Assembly: GCA_016720585.1 (NCBI GenBank)
Contig: JADKKH010000005.1
Location: 248,001 to 312,000 of the forward strand
DNA: 64,000 nucleotides
Source: Chitinophagaceae bacterium
GTDB lineage: Bacteria > Bacteroidota > Bacteroidia > Chitinophagales > Chitinophagaceae
Direction: 5' to 3'
Shown: piece after piece, positions 9,409-18,175 of the stretch
How positions within the stretch are numbered: position 1 is the first letter of the stretch
Layout: each line of letters opens with the position of its first letter
Made by a program: the position numbers and the translations under genes
Notes under the pieces: generated by a model
Databases searched by the model: none
What the model was told of the DNA's origin: nothing
The model's input: the letters and a program-made list of their open reading frames with translations, nothing else

Positions 9409-9446
9409 TACCGGGTTTACAAAAGTGTTATCCCGGACTACCGGGT
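9409..9446. promoter_or_regulatory. Direct repeats, candidate MocR operator
   Basis: TACCGGGT occurs at 9409-9416 and again at 9439-9446, exactly 30 bp apart (about three helical turns), between the divergent ilvE and MocR-type genes. The second copy is also part of a small palindrome (CCCGG, ACTA, CCGGG). MocR proteins are known to bind spaced direct repeats near divergent targets; the assignment here is inference. Confidence 0.4.
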
Positions 9447-9533
9447 AAAAAATATTTTACAAATATTTTATTATTTTTTAATAAAAAACAGATTCAGTTT
9501 TTGTATTTTTAACTATATCAGATTTTTACAGGT

Positions 9534-10979
9534 ATGCGCAAAGAGAATTTTTCTTCCGAAGATCACCTCTACCGCCAGGTAGCTGATGGCGTTGAAAAAA
9601 TGATTGGTGACGATATACTAAAGATAGGCGACAAGCTGCCCTCTGTACGTGTATTAAGTGATGAATATGGCATCAGCATGGGTACCGCTTTTCAGGCCTA
9701 TTATCACCTGGAGGGAAAAGGATTGATCGAATCCAGACCCAAGTCGGGTTATTACGTCCGCTTTAATCAGAAAAGGTTTCCGGACTTACCAAAAATGATA
9801 CACCCCGAGCCTTTGTCACACGATGTGAGTGTGAAAGAAATGATTGCCTCTATTTATGCTGATATTGCTTCGCACAGTGATAAAATTATAAATTTTGCCC
9901 TGGCAGTTCCGGATGCTTCTTTATTACCTACTGCCAAAATCAATAAATCGGTGATGCAGTCCTTGCGAAACGGCAAAGACTCCTGTATCAGTTATGAACA
10001 TACGCAGGGCAATGAAGAATTACGAAAACAAATTGCCCGGCTTTCGTTTAATTGGGGCGGAAAGGTTAAGCCCGATGACATTGTCGTTACCGGTGGTTGC
10101 CTTGAGGCCATTACACTATGCATCAAAGCCATTACGCAACCGGGAGATACGGTGGCGGTAGAATCACCCAATTACTTTGGCATCTTTCAGGCCCTGGAAA
10201 GTATGGGATTGAAAGTGGTCGAAATTCCCTCATCACCGGTTACGGGTTTAGACCTGGATAGTTTTCAAAAGGCGCTGAAAAAATTTCCTGTTAAAGCCTG
10301 TGTCATCATTCCCAATTTCAATAACCCGCTGGGTAGTTGTATGCCCGATGAGCATAAAAAGAAATTAGTAGATATAATAACAAAGGCTGGGGTCCCCTTA
10401 ATTGAAGATGATATTTACGGAGAACTATTTTTCGGCAAAAACCGGCCCCGCACCTGCAAATATTACGATACCAAAGGAATGGTGCTTCACTGTTCTTCAC
10501 TGAGCAAATCTTTGTCACCCGGTTATCGTATCGGTTGGGCCATCCCCGGAAAATTCCTGGAGCCCGTGAAGCAGATTAAAAGAATACACAATATCAGTTC
10601 GCCTACCCTAACCCAGGCGGCTTTAGCCCATTACCTGCAACATGGCCGTTACGAATATCATTTAAAAAATATGCGTCGGGCCTTGTACACACAATGTCTC
10701 AGGTATGTGCAGGCGATCATTAATTATTTCCCGGAAGACACCAAGGTTTCCCGGCCGCATGGTGGGCTTATACTTTGGGTGCAACTGAATAAGAAAGTAA
10801 ATACATTTAAACTCCGGATTGAAGCTATGAAACACCATATCTCCATTGTACCCGGCAAAATATTTTCAGCCAGCTTCAATTACAATAATTGTATCCGCAT
10901 CAGTTTTGGTAAACCCTGGGATGATAATACGGAGTATGGGATAATGATGCTGGGAAAGCTCATTAAAAAAATGATGTGA
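9534..10979 (+). CDS. MocR-type GntR regulator with aminotransferase domain
   Basis: 481 residues. Residues 1-78 form a GntR winged helix (DKLPSVRVLSDEYGISMGTA, then GLIESRPKSGYYV). Residues from about 100 to the end form a fold-type I aminotransferase-like domain with NFNNPLG, EDDIYGE and the PLP lysine Lys325 in SSLSKSLSPGYRIGW. This is the MocR/PdxR layout, in which PLP or an amino-acid-derived ligand controls DNA binding. It is divergent from ilvE, which suggests but does not prove that ilvE is a target. The stop is only 3 bp from the stop of the convergent permease gene. Confidence 0.9.
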   Translation: MRKENFSSEDHLYRQVADGVEKMIGDDILKIGDKLPSVRVLSDEYGISMGTAFQAYYHLEGKGLIESRPKSGYYVRFNQKRFPDLPKMIHPEPLSHDVSVKEMIASIYADIASHSDKIINFALAVPDASLLPTAKINKSVMQSLRNGKDSCISYEHTQGNEELRKQIARLSFNWGGKVKPDDIVVTGGCLEAITLCIKAITQPGDTVAVESPNYFGIFQALESMGLKVVEIPSSPVTGLDLDSFQKALKKFPVKACVIIPNFNNPLGSCMPDEHKKKLVDIITKAGVPLIEDDIYGELFFGKNRPRTCKYYDTKGMVLHCSSLSKSLSPGYRIGWAIPGKFLEPVKQIKRIHNISSPTLTQAALAHYLQHGRYEYHLKNMRRALYTQCLRYVQAIINYFPEDTKVSRPHGGLILWVQLNKKVNTFKLRIEAMKHHISIVPGKIFSASFNYNNCIRISFGKPWDDNTEYGIMMLGKLIKKMM

Positions 10980-10982
10980 GGA

Positions 10983-12403
10983 TCAGTTTCTCTTCTTCCT
11001 GAAATAATAGAAAACCGGGATTCCAAGAGTGGTGATTAGAATTCCCAGGAGGGAGTTTACCACCGGCTGCCGGTGGTGTATATAATTGGTGACATCATTA
11101 TACACCGTTATGGTGAGAAATAAGGCTGTAAAAACAATAAAGAGTATAGTAACCACCGGATGGCACCATATTTTATAGGGTCTTTCTTTTTCGGGCATTT
11201 TTTTCCGAAGCATAAAAATTCCCACCGCCCCCATACCATAAACGATCCATGAAATAAATACCATCATGTCTGCCAGCAAATCAAAAGAACCGGAAACAAT
11301 TAAAATGGAAATCCAGATACCATGAAGCCACATCGCATTGCCGGGTGTTTGATATTTTTTATGTTCTTTACCAGCCCAGGGCAAAAACACTTTATCCTTA
11401 CCCATAGCATAGGTAACTCTTGATGTCGCCATAATGTTACCATTGATAGCCCCCAGGGTACAAATCACGATCATAGCAGCCACCATTGCACCACCGGTAT
11501 TCCCAATAGCCATACTGATTGCATCGGAAGCCACTAATGAGGAGACGGCGATTTTTTCTACCGGCAATACATACAGGTAGGCCTGATTTACCAAAATGTA
11601 AACGATGATGCAGGCAATAACCCCGGTAAATAAACTTTTAGGGATATTTTGTTGCGGTTGTTTTATTTCCCCGGCAATAAAAGTGATATTGATCCAACCA
11701 TCATATGCAAAGAAAGCCCCTGTCATGGCAGCCATAATACCGCTAATCAATGCACCCCCCTGTTTGGGATGTTCGGCCTGGAAAAAATTCTGAAAAGACC
11801 CGTGACCGAAAAAGAAAATACCAATTACCAATGCTGCGATCACCCCAATCTTAACAATAGTAGAAATTAGCTGGAAGGAATCTCCTGCTTTTACACTACG
11901 GTAATTCAGCCAGGTTAAGCCGGTAACTATAGTTATGGCCAGCGATTTTACTCCGAAATTTTCCAGCGGATGAAGATCACCGATAAAAGGTAAATGCCAG
12001 ATTATGGTTTGCTCGGTATGGGCATCAAACCGGGGCAGGTGTAAAAAATAATCAGCATATTGCGCACAAACAAATGCAATGGCTGCCACAGCAGCTGTAT
12101 TCATGACTGAAAATGCTGACCAGCCATAGAGGAAGGCAACAAAGTCGCCAAACATCTTCCGGAAATAAACATAGATGCCGCCTGTTTCCGGAATCATGGC
12201 CCCCAGTTCCGCATAGATCAATGCCCCAAACAAAGAAAATACTCCGGCGATCACCCAGACTAAAGTGAGCCAGATGGGTGAACCCAACTGGGCCGCCATG
12301 CTGGCCGGTTTCATAAAAACACCTGAGCCGATGATACTGCCGATGATAATGGATGTAGCGGACCAGTAACCAATCTTTTTGCAAGGGATGAAGAGGTAGA
12401 CAT
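10983..12403 (-). CDS. APC family amino acid permease, apparent 1-base frameshift near the N-terminus
   Basis: The main frame from 12314 downwards encodes 443 residues with about eleven membrane helices (AELGAMIPETGG, KDKVFLPWAGKEHKKY and others typical of L-type amino acid transporters of the APC superfamily). Upstream of the ATG at 12314 the frame continues with clear transporter sequence (IGYWSATSIIIGSIIGSGVF, the first helix with the conserved GSxIGSG substrate-binding turn) but has no start codon before a stop. A good start lies in another frame at 12403 (MSTSSSLAK...). Joining the two needs one extra base in the T5 run at 12376-12380 (A5 on the coding strand), giving about 473 residues. 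So either the sequence has lost one base there, by error or mutation, or a truncated protein starts at 12314 without helix 1. Function otherwise: amino acid uptake or exchange at the inner membrane. Confidence 0.8.
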
Positions 12404-12494
12404 AATTGAAGAGGAAGATAGTAAAAAAGTTTATCCGAAAAATTTAATCCTCAAACCTTTGGGATTGCTGGCCTCACTGGAAAAAAATAAATGA

Positions 12495-12524
12495 AAATAC
12501 CCGCCTCATTCGAAACGGGTATTT
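12495..12524 (-). terminator. Terminator of the ABC-F gene
   Basis: 9-bp stem AAATACCCG / CGGGTATTT with a 12-nt loop, followed on the minus strand by a T-rich run (TTTTCATTTATTTTTTTT). It sits 40 bp past the ABC-F stop and before the permease gene. Confidence 0.8.
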
Positions 12525-12563
12525 GATATTTTGTCTGCCTGCATGTGTTATTTACATACACCT

Positions 12564-14189
12564 TTATTTATACATCTCCTCTTTCAACGTCTTCACTCTT
12601 TCATCCACCAGATATTCATCAAAGGTCATCAAACGATCAATGATCCCTTTCGGTGTTAATTCAATGATCCGGTTGGCTACTGTCTGCATAAATGTATGGT
12701 CATGGCTTGTCAGTAAAACAATTCCTTTATAATCGGTACACTGCTCGTTGAAACTCTGGATACTTTCCAGGTCAAGATGATTGGTAGGCTGGTCCAGTAA
12801 AATCACATTGGGGCTTTGCAGCATCATTTTACTCAGCATACAACGAACTTTCTCACCACCACTTAATACATTCGTCGTCTTCATCACATCATCACCACTG
12901 AATAACATTTTACCAAGAAAACCCCGGAGAAAAGGCTCATCCACATCTTTTACATGATCCGGAACATATTGACGCAACCAGTCCATCAGGTTATCCTTAC
13001 CATTAAAAAAATGATTATTCTCCTGCGGTAAGTAGGCATGTGTAACGGTGGTTCCCCATTCATACGAACCACTGTCAGCAATGGTGTCTGCTGTAATGAT
13101 ATTAAAGAAACTGGTAACCGCCAACGGATCCCGGCTGAGTAAAGCAATTTTGTCTCCTTTATTTACAGTAAAGGTTACGTCTTTAAATAATATTCGACCA
13201 TCTACCGATTTGGATAATTTTTCTACATTCAAGATCTGGTTTCCCACTTCACGAAGTGGCTGAAAAATAATACCCGGATATTTTCTATAGCTCGGTTCGA
13301 TCTCTTCAATAGTCAGTTTCTCCAGGGCTTTCTTACGCGAGGTGGCCTGTTTGCTTTTACTCGCATTGGCACTGAAGCGGGCAATGAAGTCAATCAAGGC
13401 CTGGCGTTTTTCTTCTGTTTTTTTATTCTTATCCCCCAATTGACGGGCCATCAGTTGTGATGACTCATACCAGAATGTATAATTCCCTGTAAAGATTTTT
13501 ACTTTCTGCCTGTCCACATCGGCCACATGGGTACATACAGCATCCAAAAAGTGACGGTCGTGGCTTACCACCAACACAATATTTTCATAATCAGCCAGGA
13601 AATTTTCCAGCCAGCTGATGGTTTCAATATCCAGTCCATTGGTAGGCTCATCCAGTAATAAGATATCCGGGTTGCCAAAAATGGCTTGTGCCAGCAATAC
13701 CCGTACTTTTAAATTGGAAGGAATTTCTTTCATCAATGACTGATGATATGCTTCCCCGACTCCCAGTTCGCTTAATAAAGTGGCTGCATCACTATCGGCC
13801 GTATAACCACCCATTTCGCCAAATTCACCTTCGAGTTCACCGGCCCTCATACCATCTTCTTCGGTAAAATCGGCAAGGGCATAAATACTTTCCCGTTCTT
13901 TGGCAATAGCCCACAATTTGGCATGCCCCATCATGACCGAATTCAAAACGGTTTCTTCGTCGAACTCGAACTGGTTTTGTTTCAGCACCGCCATCCGTTC
14001 ACCGGGAGTTATTTCAACGGTTCCTTTGTTTGGTTCAATCTCGCCACTCAGTATTTTTAAAAAGGTACTCTTACCTGCACCATTGGCCCCTATCACACCA
14101 TAGCAATTGCCTTTGATGAAATTTAGGTTCACTTCTTCAAACAATACCCGTTTACCGTAAGCTAATTTCAGGTCCTTTACACTGATCAT
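12564..14189 (-). CDS. ABC-F family ATPase, YbiT-like
   Basis: 541 residues, two ATP-binding domains joined by a linker. Domain 1 has Walker A GANGAGKST (34-42), but its signature is degenerate (EIPSNLKVRV in place of LSGGxKxRV), as in the YbiT subgroup; Walker B is LLLDEPTNGLD. The linker region carries RFSANASKSKQATSRKK, a YbiT hallmark. Domain 2 has signature LSGGEKVR, but Walker B reads LLDQPTNHLD, with Gln467 where the catalytic Glu is expected, and its Walker A is also weak (SRDPLAVTS). ABC-F proteins act at the ribosomal E site rather than as transporters. Domain 2 therefore probably binds but hydrolyses ATP poorly. A TACCTTTG box lies upstream at 14212-14219. Confidence 0.9.
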   Translation of the reverse strand: MISVKDLKLAYGKRVLFEEVNLNFIKGNCYGVIGANGAGKSTFLKILSGEIEPNKGTVEITPGERMAVLKQNQFEFDEETVLNSVMMGHAKLWAIAKERESIYALADFTEEDGMRAGELEGEFGEMGGYTADSDAATLLSELGVGEAYHQSLMKEIPSNLKVRVLLAQAIFGNPDILLLDEPTNGLDIETISWLENFLADYENIVLVVSHDRHFLDAVCTHVADVDRQKVKIFTGNYTFWYESSQLMARQLGDKNKKTEEKRQALIDFIARFSANASKSKQATSRKKALEKLTIEEIEPSYRKYPGIIFQPLREVGNQILNVEKLSKSVDGRILFKDVTFTVNKGDKIALLSRDPLAVTSFFNIITADTIADSGSYEWGTTVTHAYLPQENNHFFNGKDNLMDWLRQYVPDHVKDVDEPFLRGFLGKMLFSGDDVMKTTNVLSGGEKVRCMLSKMMLQSPNVILLDQPTNHLDLESIQSFNEQCTDYKGIVLLTSHDHTFMQTVANRIIELTPKGIIDRLMTFDEYLVDERVKTLKEEMYK

Positions 14190-14211
14190 TAATTTTCTTT
14201 TTTTGAGTTGG

Positions 14212-14219
14212 CAAAGGTA
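14212..14219 (-). promoter_or_regulatory. -7 box upstream of the ABC-F gene
   Basis: TACCTTTG on the minus strand, matching TAnnTTTG, 23 bp upstream of the ATG. No TTG is present at the expected -33 distance, so only the -7 element is supported. Confidence 0.4.
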
Positions 14220-14259
14220 AGTTATCTATCCCTTACGGCCACTTTTGTCAAAATAAAAA

Positions 14260-14289
14260 AACTCCCGTCTCAATAATGAAACGGGAGTT
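14260..14289 (-). terminator. Terminator of the M36 protease gene
   Basis: Stem AACTCCCGT / ACGGGAGTT (9 bp, extendable by three pairs after one mismatch), followed on the minus strand by TTTTTTATTTT. It lies 24 bp past the protease stop. Confidence 0.85.
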
Positions 14290-14312
14290 GATATTGGAAT
14301 AGTTTTCCTGTT

Positions 14313-17300
14313 TTACCTCACATGCACTTTCCCATCTGCCAGTTTACGGCCATTGGCATCTCCCACAACCACATAATAAATGCCCCTGCTTGAACTTTGC
14401 AGATTAATAGGTATTAACGTATACGGACCAGTAATATTAAATTGCCGGTCATACGCCAAAGCACCTTTGGAATCGAAAATGGTGATCCTTCGTTGAGTAC
14501 TGGTACCGGAAGCATTGTAATAAGAAACGGTAAAGTTACCGTCATTCGGGCTCGGGAAAATGAAAAGCTTATTGCTTATTACGGCATCAATCACTATGGT
14601 AGTTGATTGATTGGAACAGACCAGATTGCCGGGCCATGCTTCCTGAATTTTAACCTGGTACGATCCGATTTTTTCAACATTAGCCACATACGTGTTTCCT
14701 GTAATGGCCGGGGAAGACAAAGCACCATTGAACCACCAGGCAATGGACAATATTCCTCCCGTTGATGCACTGGGTGTTGCTGTCAGTGTAGTGGTTTGGC
14801 CAGGTAATAAAGCAGTCAATGGCGATGCACTTAAACCTACTGTTGGCAATTGACGAACTGTCAGAATGCCTGTACCGGAAACAGTCGGAATGGAACAGGT
14901 TGCATTAGACAAAAGGCAACGGTAACGATAAGTGCTGATAGATGTAGTTGCACCAGTAATGTTTAAAGTTGCAGTCGTGGCTCCTGTATATACGCCACCA
15001 TTGGTTACTGAATTCCAATTAGCTCCACCATCAGTGCTAACCTGCCATTGATAAACGATAGCTTCTGTGCTGGTGCCGGATACTGAGAAACTGGCATTGC
15101 TACCGGAACATAAATCTGAATTTACCGGTTGCCCGGATCCGGCAATAGAAACCGGGGCAATCACAGTCAATATACCTGAAGTTGATAAAGAATTAACTGA
15201 AGGTGGACAAGTTCCGCTTACTACACAACGATAGCGGTTGCCATTCATACCAACCGTTGCACCTGATACTGTATAACTGGATACAGTTGCCCCGGTGATA
15301 TTATTATAATTTACGCCCCCATCAGTACTCAACTGCCACTGATAAAGAATACCTGTACCGGTAGCTGTCACACTGAAAGTATTATTTGCTCCGACACATA
15401 ATGTTGTGTTGGAAGGTTGAGCGGTTATAGCAGGTATTGAATTAACGGTAAGTATTGCCGCATTGGAAACAGCCGGTACAGCACAACCAGCCGAAGTCAA
15501 AACACAGCGATAGCGATAATTATTCATTGAAGCGGTAACCGCAGTCAGGTTTATTGTTGCACTGGTTGCACCGGGAATGTTATTATAATTTGCTCCCCCA
15601 TCTGTACTTAGCTGCCATTGATAAGTAACCCCACTACTTCCTCCTACTGTAAAACTTGTATTATTCGCTTCACAAACAACAGAATTATTAGGCTGTGATG
15701 TAACGGTTGGGCCATTAGAAACAGTCAGGATGGCCGCATTAGTAGTTACGGATGGAGGGCATCCGGTCACAATACATTTATAACGGTAATTGTTCATGCC
15801 TACAGTAACACCGGTAACTGTATAACTGGAAGAAGTGGCACCGCCAATATTATTATAAATCGTTCCGCCGTCTGTACTTATTTGCCACTGGTAAGTAAGT
15901 CCTAAGCCTGTGGCTGTAACGCTGAATGTATTGTTGTTGCCTGTACAAAGGCTGACACTTTGCGGCTGGGCAGTAATGACAGGCCTGCCATCAACAAAGG
16001 TGATTATTTCATCACCTCTTACTGAAGAAGAACCCTGTGAAGCGCCAACACCCATACCTCTCCTGGCAAAAGCCTCCATAATTGCGCAACTGTATTGAGC
16101 ACCAAAAAATAAAGTGTCCGCTTTCAGGATGGCATTACGCCCATCAATAAAACCAGGACTGCAGGGCTGCAAACGCAATCCTTCAATAACTAATTTGAGT
16201 GCAATAGAATTACCACCAACACCGGCAGGGTTAAAAAGATTCGGATTAATTCCTGCCTGCTGAATTATATACCAGGTCATATCCCATAAAGCGGTACACC
16301 AGATTGTCCCTACACCATGCGGAGCAACAACGGTGGGCAGGTTAGCGTATGTCATGGGATTTACGGCCATATTGGTAGTGTACCTGTATTGCCTTATTCC
16401 GACTCCGGTTATGGGTTGGTTCAATGCATATGTACCGATGCCCCTGGGATTATTAAATCCATCTGAGGGTATTGCCGTTGCCCAGTTGTGTGTAATCATC
16501 AATCCCAGATAATCACTCCAGCCCTCTCCCATTTGCTCAACATTAGACAAGCAGCCACTGCCGGTTCCTGTCATTCGGTTGCTGATACCATGGGTGTATT
16601 CATGTGCAATTATTCCATTATCAACATCCCCATCCCGGTCTGGATTTGGAGCTGTCCACAGGTACATTTGCATTCTGCCCCTGGTTCCATCGGTACCCGA
16701 AGAAAAATTGGCATTGTTCGTTCCACTGCCATCCTGGGCTTCTGCCAGTACATAATCGCCGCCATTTCCACCACGTCCCTGGTTATTATTTTGATAGTTC
16801 CGTGCAGTTTCAGTAAAACCGTAGATATAAGAAAGATCATGCATCAGGTTATTCCAGTAAAAAAGATTGGTCGTATTGAATTGCTGGTTTGGTGCAGGAG
16901 TTCTGACAACTGGTTCCAAAGTATAATCGGGAACAAAATCAAATGTCAGGTCTGGCTGTGACGTGGAACTTAGCCCGGAACGGCCCGGAAGATTATTGGC
17001 ATCCCTGTCATCATAAGCAAAAGCGTTATTACCCCGGGTGCTGTCATAAAAGACGCTTCCATCATTGTGCCATCCCAATGAAGTGGCATTACCCGGTGAC
17101 ATTGTCCAGGGATTGTTATGAAACGTATGTCCACCACCCGGATGAATCGGGCTTTCTGCCGGATACCTGATAACCCGGTACGTGGCGTTATCTACAACAA
17201 AAGGCCTGTTTGCTTTCTTTAATTTTGTTTCATTATCTATAGCAACTGAATTTTGATTCGTTTTTTCTTTTTCTGTTAAATGATCTTTGGGAGAATGATT

Positions 17301-17954
17301 TTCATCACCCCAGTTGCAACTGATCGTAAGATTTTCTTTACTGATAACAGTGTTCGTAATAGCATCGACTCTTATCAGCCAGTAATCAGAACTATTTTGT
17401 GGCGACATAAAAACCTGCCATACCAGTTTTACTTCATTACTTTCTCTTACAGGGAACCATAGGAGTTCAGCGTAAATATTTTCTGTGGATACGCCTAATT
17501 TTCCAAATTCCATTTTTTGCCCCGCCCGTGTAATAGTTACCGGGATGATCATCTCCTGAATTTTTACTTTACTTTCTGTGGCAGCAGTTTGCACAGCATC
17601 AACTGCGGTAATTAACGGTGTGCTGCGATCGTTATTTATTTTTTGCTCTATCGCCGCGATGCGACTGCCTGTTACCGAAACCAATTGGTCATTTTTAAAA
17701 GCAAGCACATGTAACTGATTATAAACAGGAATACTTTTAAAACTCTGTTGCAGGTATACCATCCGGATTTCCGTACCCGGAACAATATAGGTTCCGGTAA
17801 TAATGGAATTGTCCAGGTCATTCTGTAACAATCCGATTCCTGCACTGTTTTTTTGAACCAACTGCAGTGCGATGTTCTTGTCGTTTTCATTAACCTGTGC
17901 CTTTGCAACAATTACACAAACTAATAGGGACAAAAAAAGTAGAAATTTTTTCAT
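14313..17954 (-). CDS. Secreted M36 (fungalysin) family metallopeptidase, T9SS-sorted
   Basis: 1213 residues. Signal peptide 1-19 (ending VIVAKA), an FTP-type propeptide to about residue 215, then the thermolysin-like catalytic domain. Zinc ligands and catalytic residue are visible: His451, Glu452 and His455 in HEYTHG, with Glu477 in the EGWSD motif as third ligand. After the catalytic domain come four Ig-like repeats of about 80 residues (each with the pattern TYQWQxSTDGG...NNI.GAT), a fifth bacterial Ig-like segment, and a T9SS sorting domain (from about 1130: FIFPSPNDGNFTVSYYN). Expected to be exported across the outer membrane and to degrade protein. The tail is nearly the same as that of the adjacent metzincin-type protease, showing module sharing between neighbours. 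Confidence 0.93.
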   Translation of the reverse strand: MKKFLLFLSLLVCVIVAKAQVNENDKNIALQLVQKNSAGIGLLQNDLDNSIITGTYIVPGTEIRMVYLQQSFKSIPVYNQLHVLAFKNDQLVSVTGSRIAAIEQKINNDRSTPLITAVDAVQTAATESKVKIQEMIIPVTITRAGQKMEFGKLGVSTENIYAELLWFPVRESNEVKLVWQVFMSPQNSSDYWLIRVDAITNTVISKENLTISCNWGDENHSPKDHLTEKEKTNQNSVAIDNETKLKKANRPFVVDNATYRVIRYPAESPIHPGGGHTFHNNPWTMSPGNATSLGWHNDGSVFYDSTRGNNAFAYDDRDANNLPGRSGLSSTSQPDLTFDFVPDYTLEPVVRTPAPNQQFNTTNLFYWNNLMHDLSYIYGFTETARNYQNNNQGRGGNGGDYVLAEAQDGSGTNNANFSSGTDGTRGRMQMYLWTAPNPDRDGDVDNGIIAHEYTHGISNRMTGTGSGCLSNVEQMGEGWSDYLGLMITHNWATAIPSDGFNNPRGIGTYALNQPITGVGIRQYRYTTNMAVNPMTYANLPTVVAPHGVGTIWCTALWDMTWYIIQQAGINPNLFNPAGVGGNSIALKLVIEGLRLQPCSPGFIDGRNAILKADTLFFGAQYSCAIMEAFARRGMGVGASQGSSSVRGDEIITFVDGRPVITAQPQSVSLCTGNNNTFSVTATGLGLTYQWQISTDGGTIYNNIGGATSSSYTVTGVTVGMNNYRYKCIVTGCPPSVTTNAAILTVSNGPTVTSQPNNSVVCEANNTSFTVGGSSGVTYQWQLSTDGGANYNNIPGATSATINLTAVTASMNNYRYRCVLTSAGCAVPAVSNAAILTVNSIPAITAQPSNTTLCVGANNTFSVTATGTGILYQWQLSTDGGVNYNNITGATVSSYTVSGATVGMNGNRYRCVVSGTCPPSVNSLSTSGILTVIAPVSIAGSGQPVNSDLCSGSNASFSVSGTSTEAIVYQWQVSTDGGANWNSVTNGGVYTGATTATLNITGATTSISTYRYRCLLSNATCSIPTVSGTGILTVRQLPTVGLSASPLTALLPGQTTTLTATPSASTGGILSIAWWFNGALSSPAITGNTYVANVEKIGSYQVKIQEAWPGNLVCSNQSTTIVIDAVISNKLFIFPSPNDGNFTVSYYNASGTSTQRRITIFDSKGALAYDRQFNITGPYTLIPINLQSSSRGIYYVVVGDANGRKLADGKVHVR

Positions 17955-18112
17955 GCTTGTAAATTAGAGTGGTTTTGACTGATATATGATCATTGAAATA
18001 CTATAATATTTTAATAACAATAAATGGATGGTAAATGCTAATAAGTGGACCAGAGATTATTAAGTGTTGGAAGATAATTATTTTTTATCCACCCTGTTTA
18101 TTCCTCTATAAT

Positions 18113-18147
18113 ATATTTCCGTCCCGCTTCAGGCGGGACGGAAATAT
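18113..18147. terminator. Long hairpin downstream of the metzincin protease gene
   Basis: Perfect 15-bp stem with loop TTCAG; the inner part reads CCCGCTTCAGGCGGG, related to hairpins at 40699-40731 and 45528-45554. It lies 29 bp past the stop at 18176. The run after the stem on the minus strand is not T-rich, so termination efficiency is uncertain. Confidence 0.55.
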
Positions 18148-18175
18148 AAAACTTATCTTATTTTATATCAACACT

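Noticed and set aside
12370..12385. Programmed -1 frameshift in the APC permease
   Set aside because: The run is only five A and the next codon (AGA) would re-pair poorly after slipping; no downstream stem or pseudoknot was seen. A lost base is the simpler reading.
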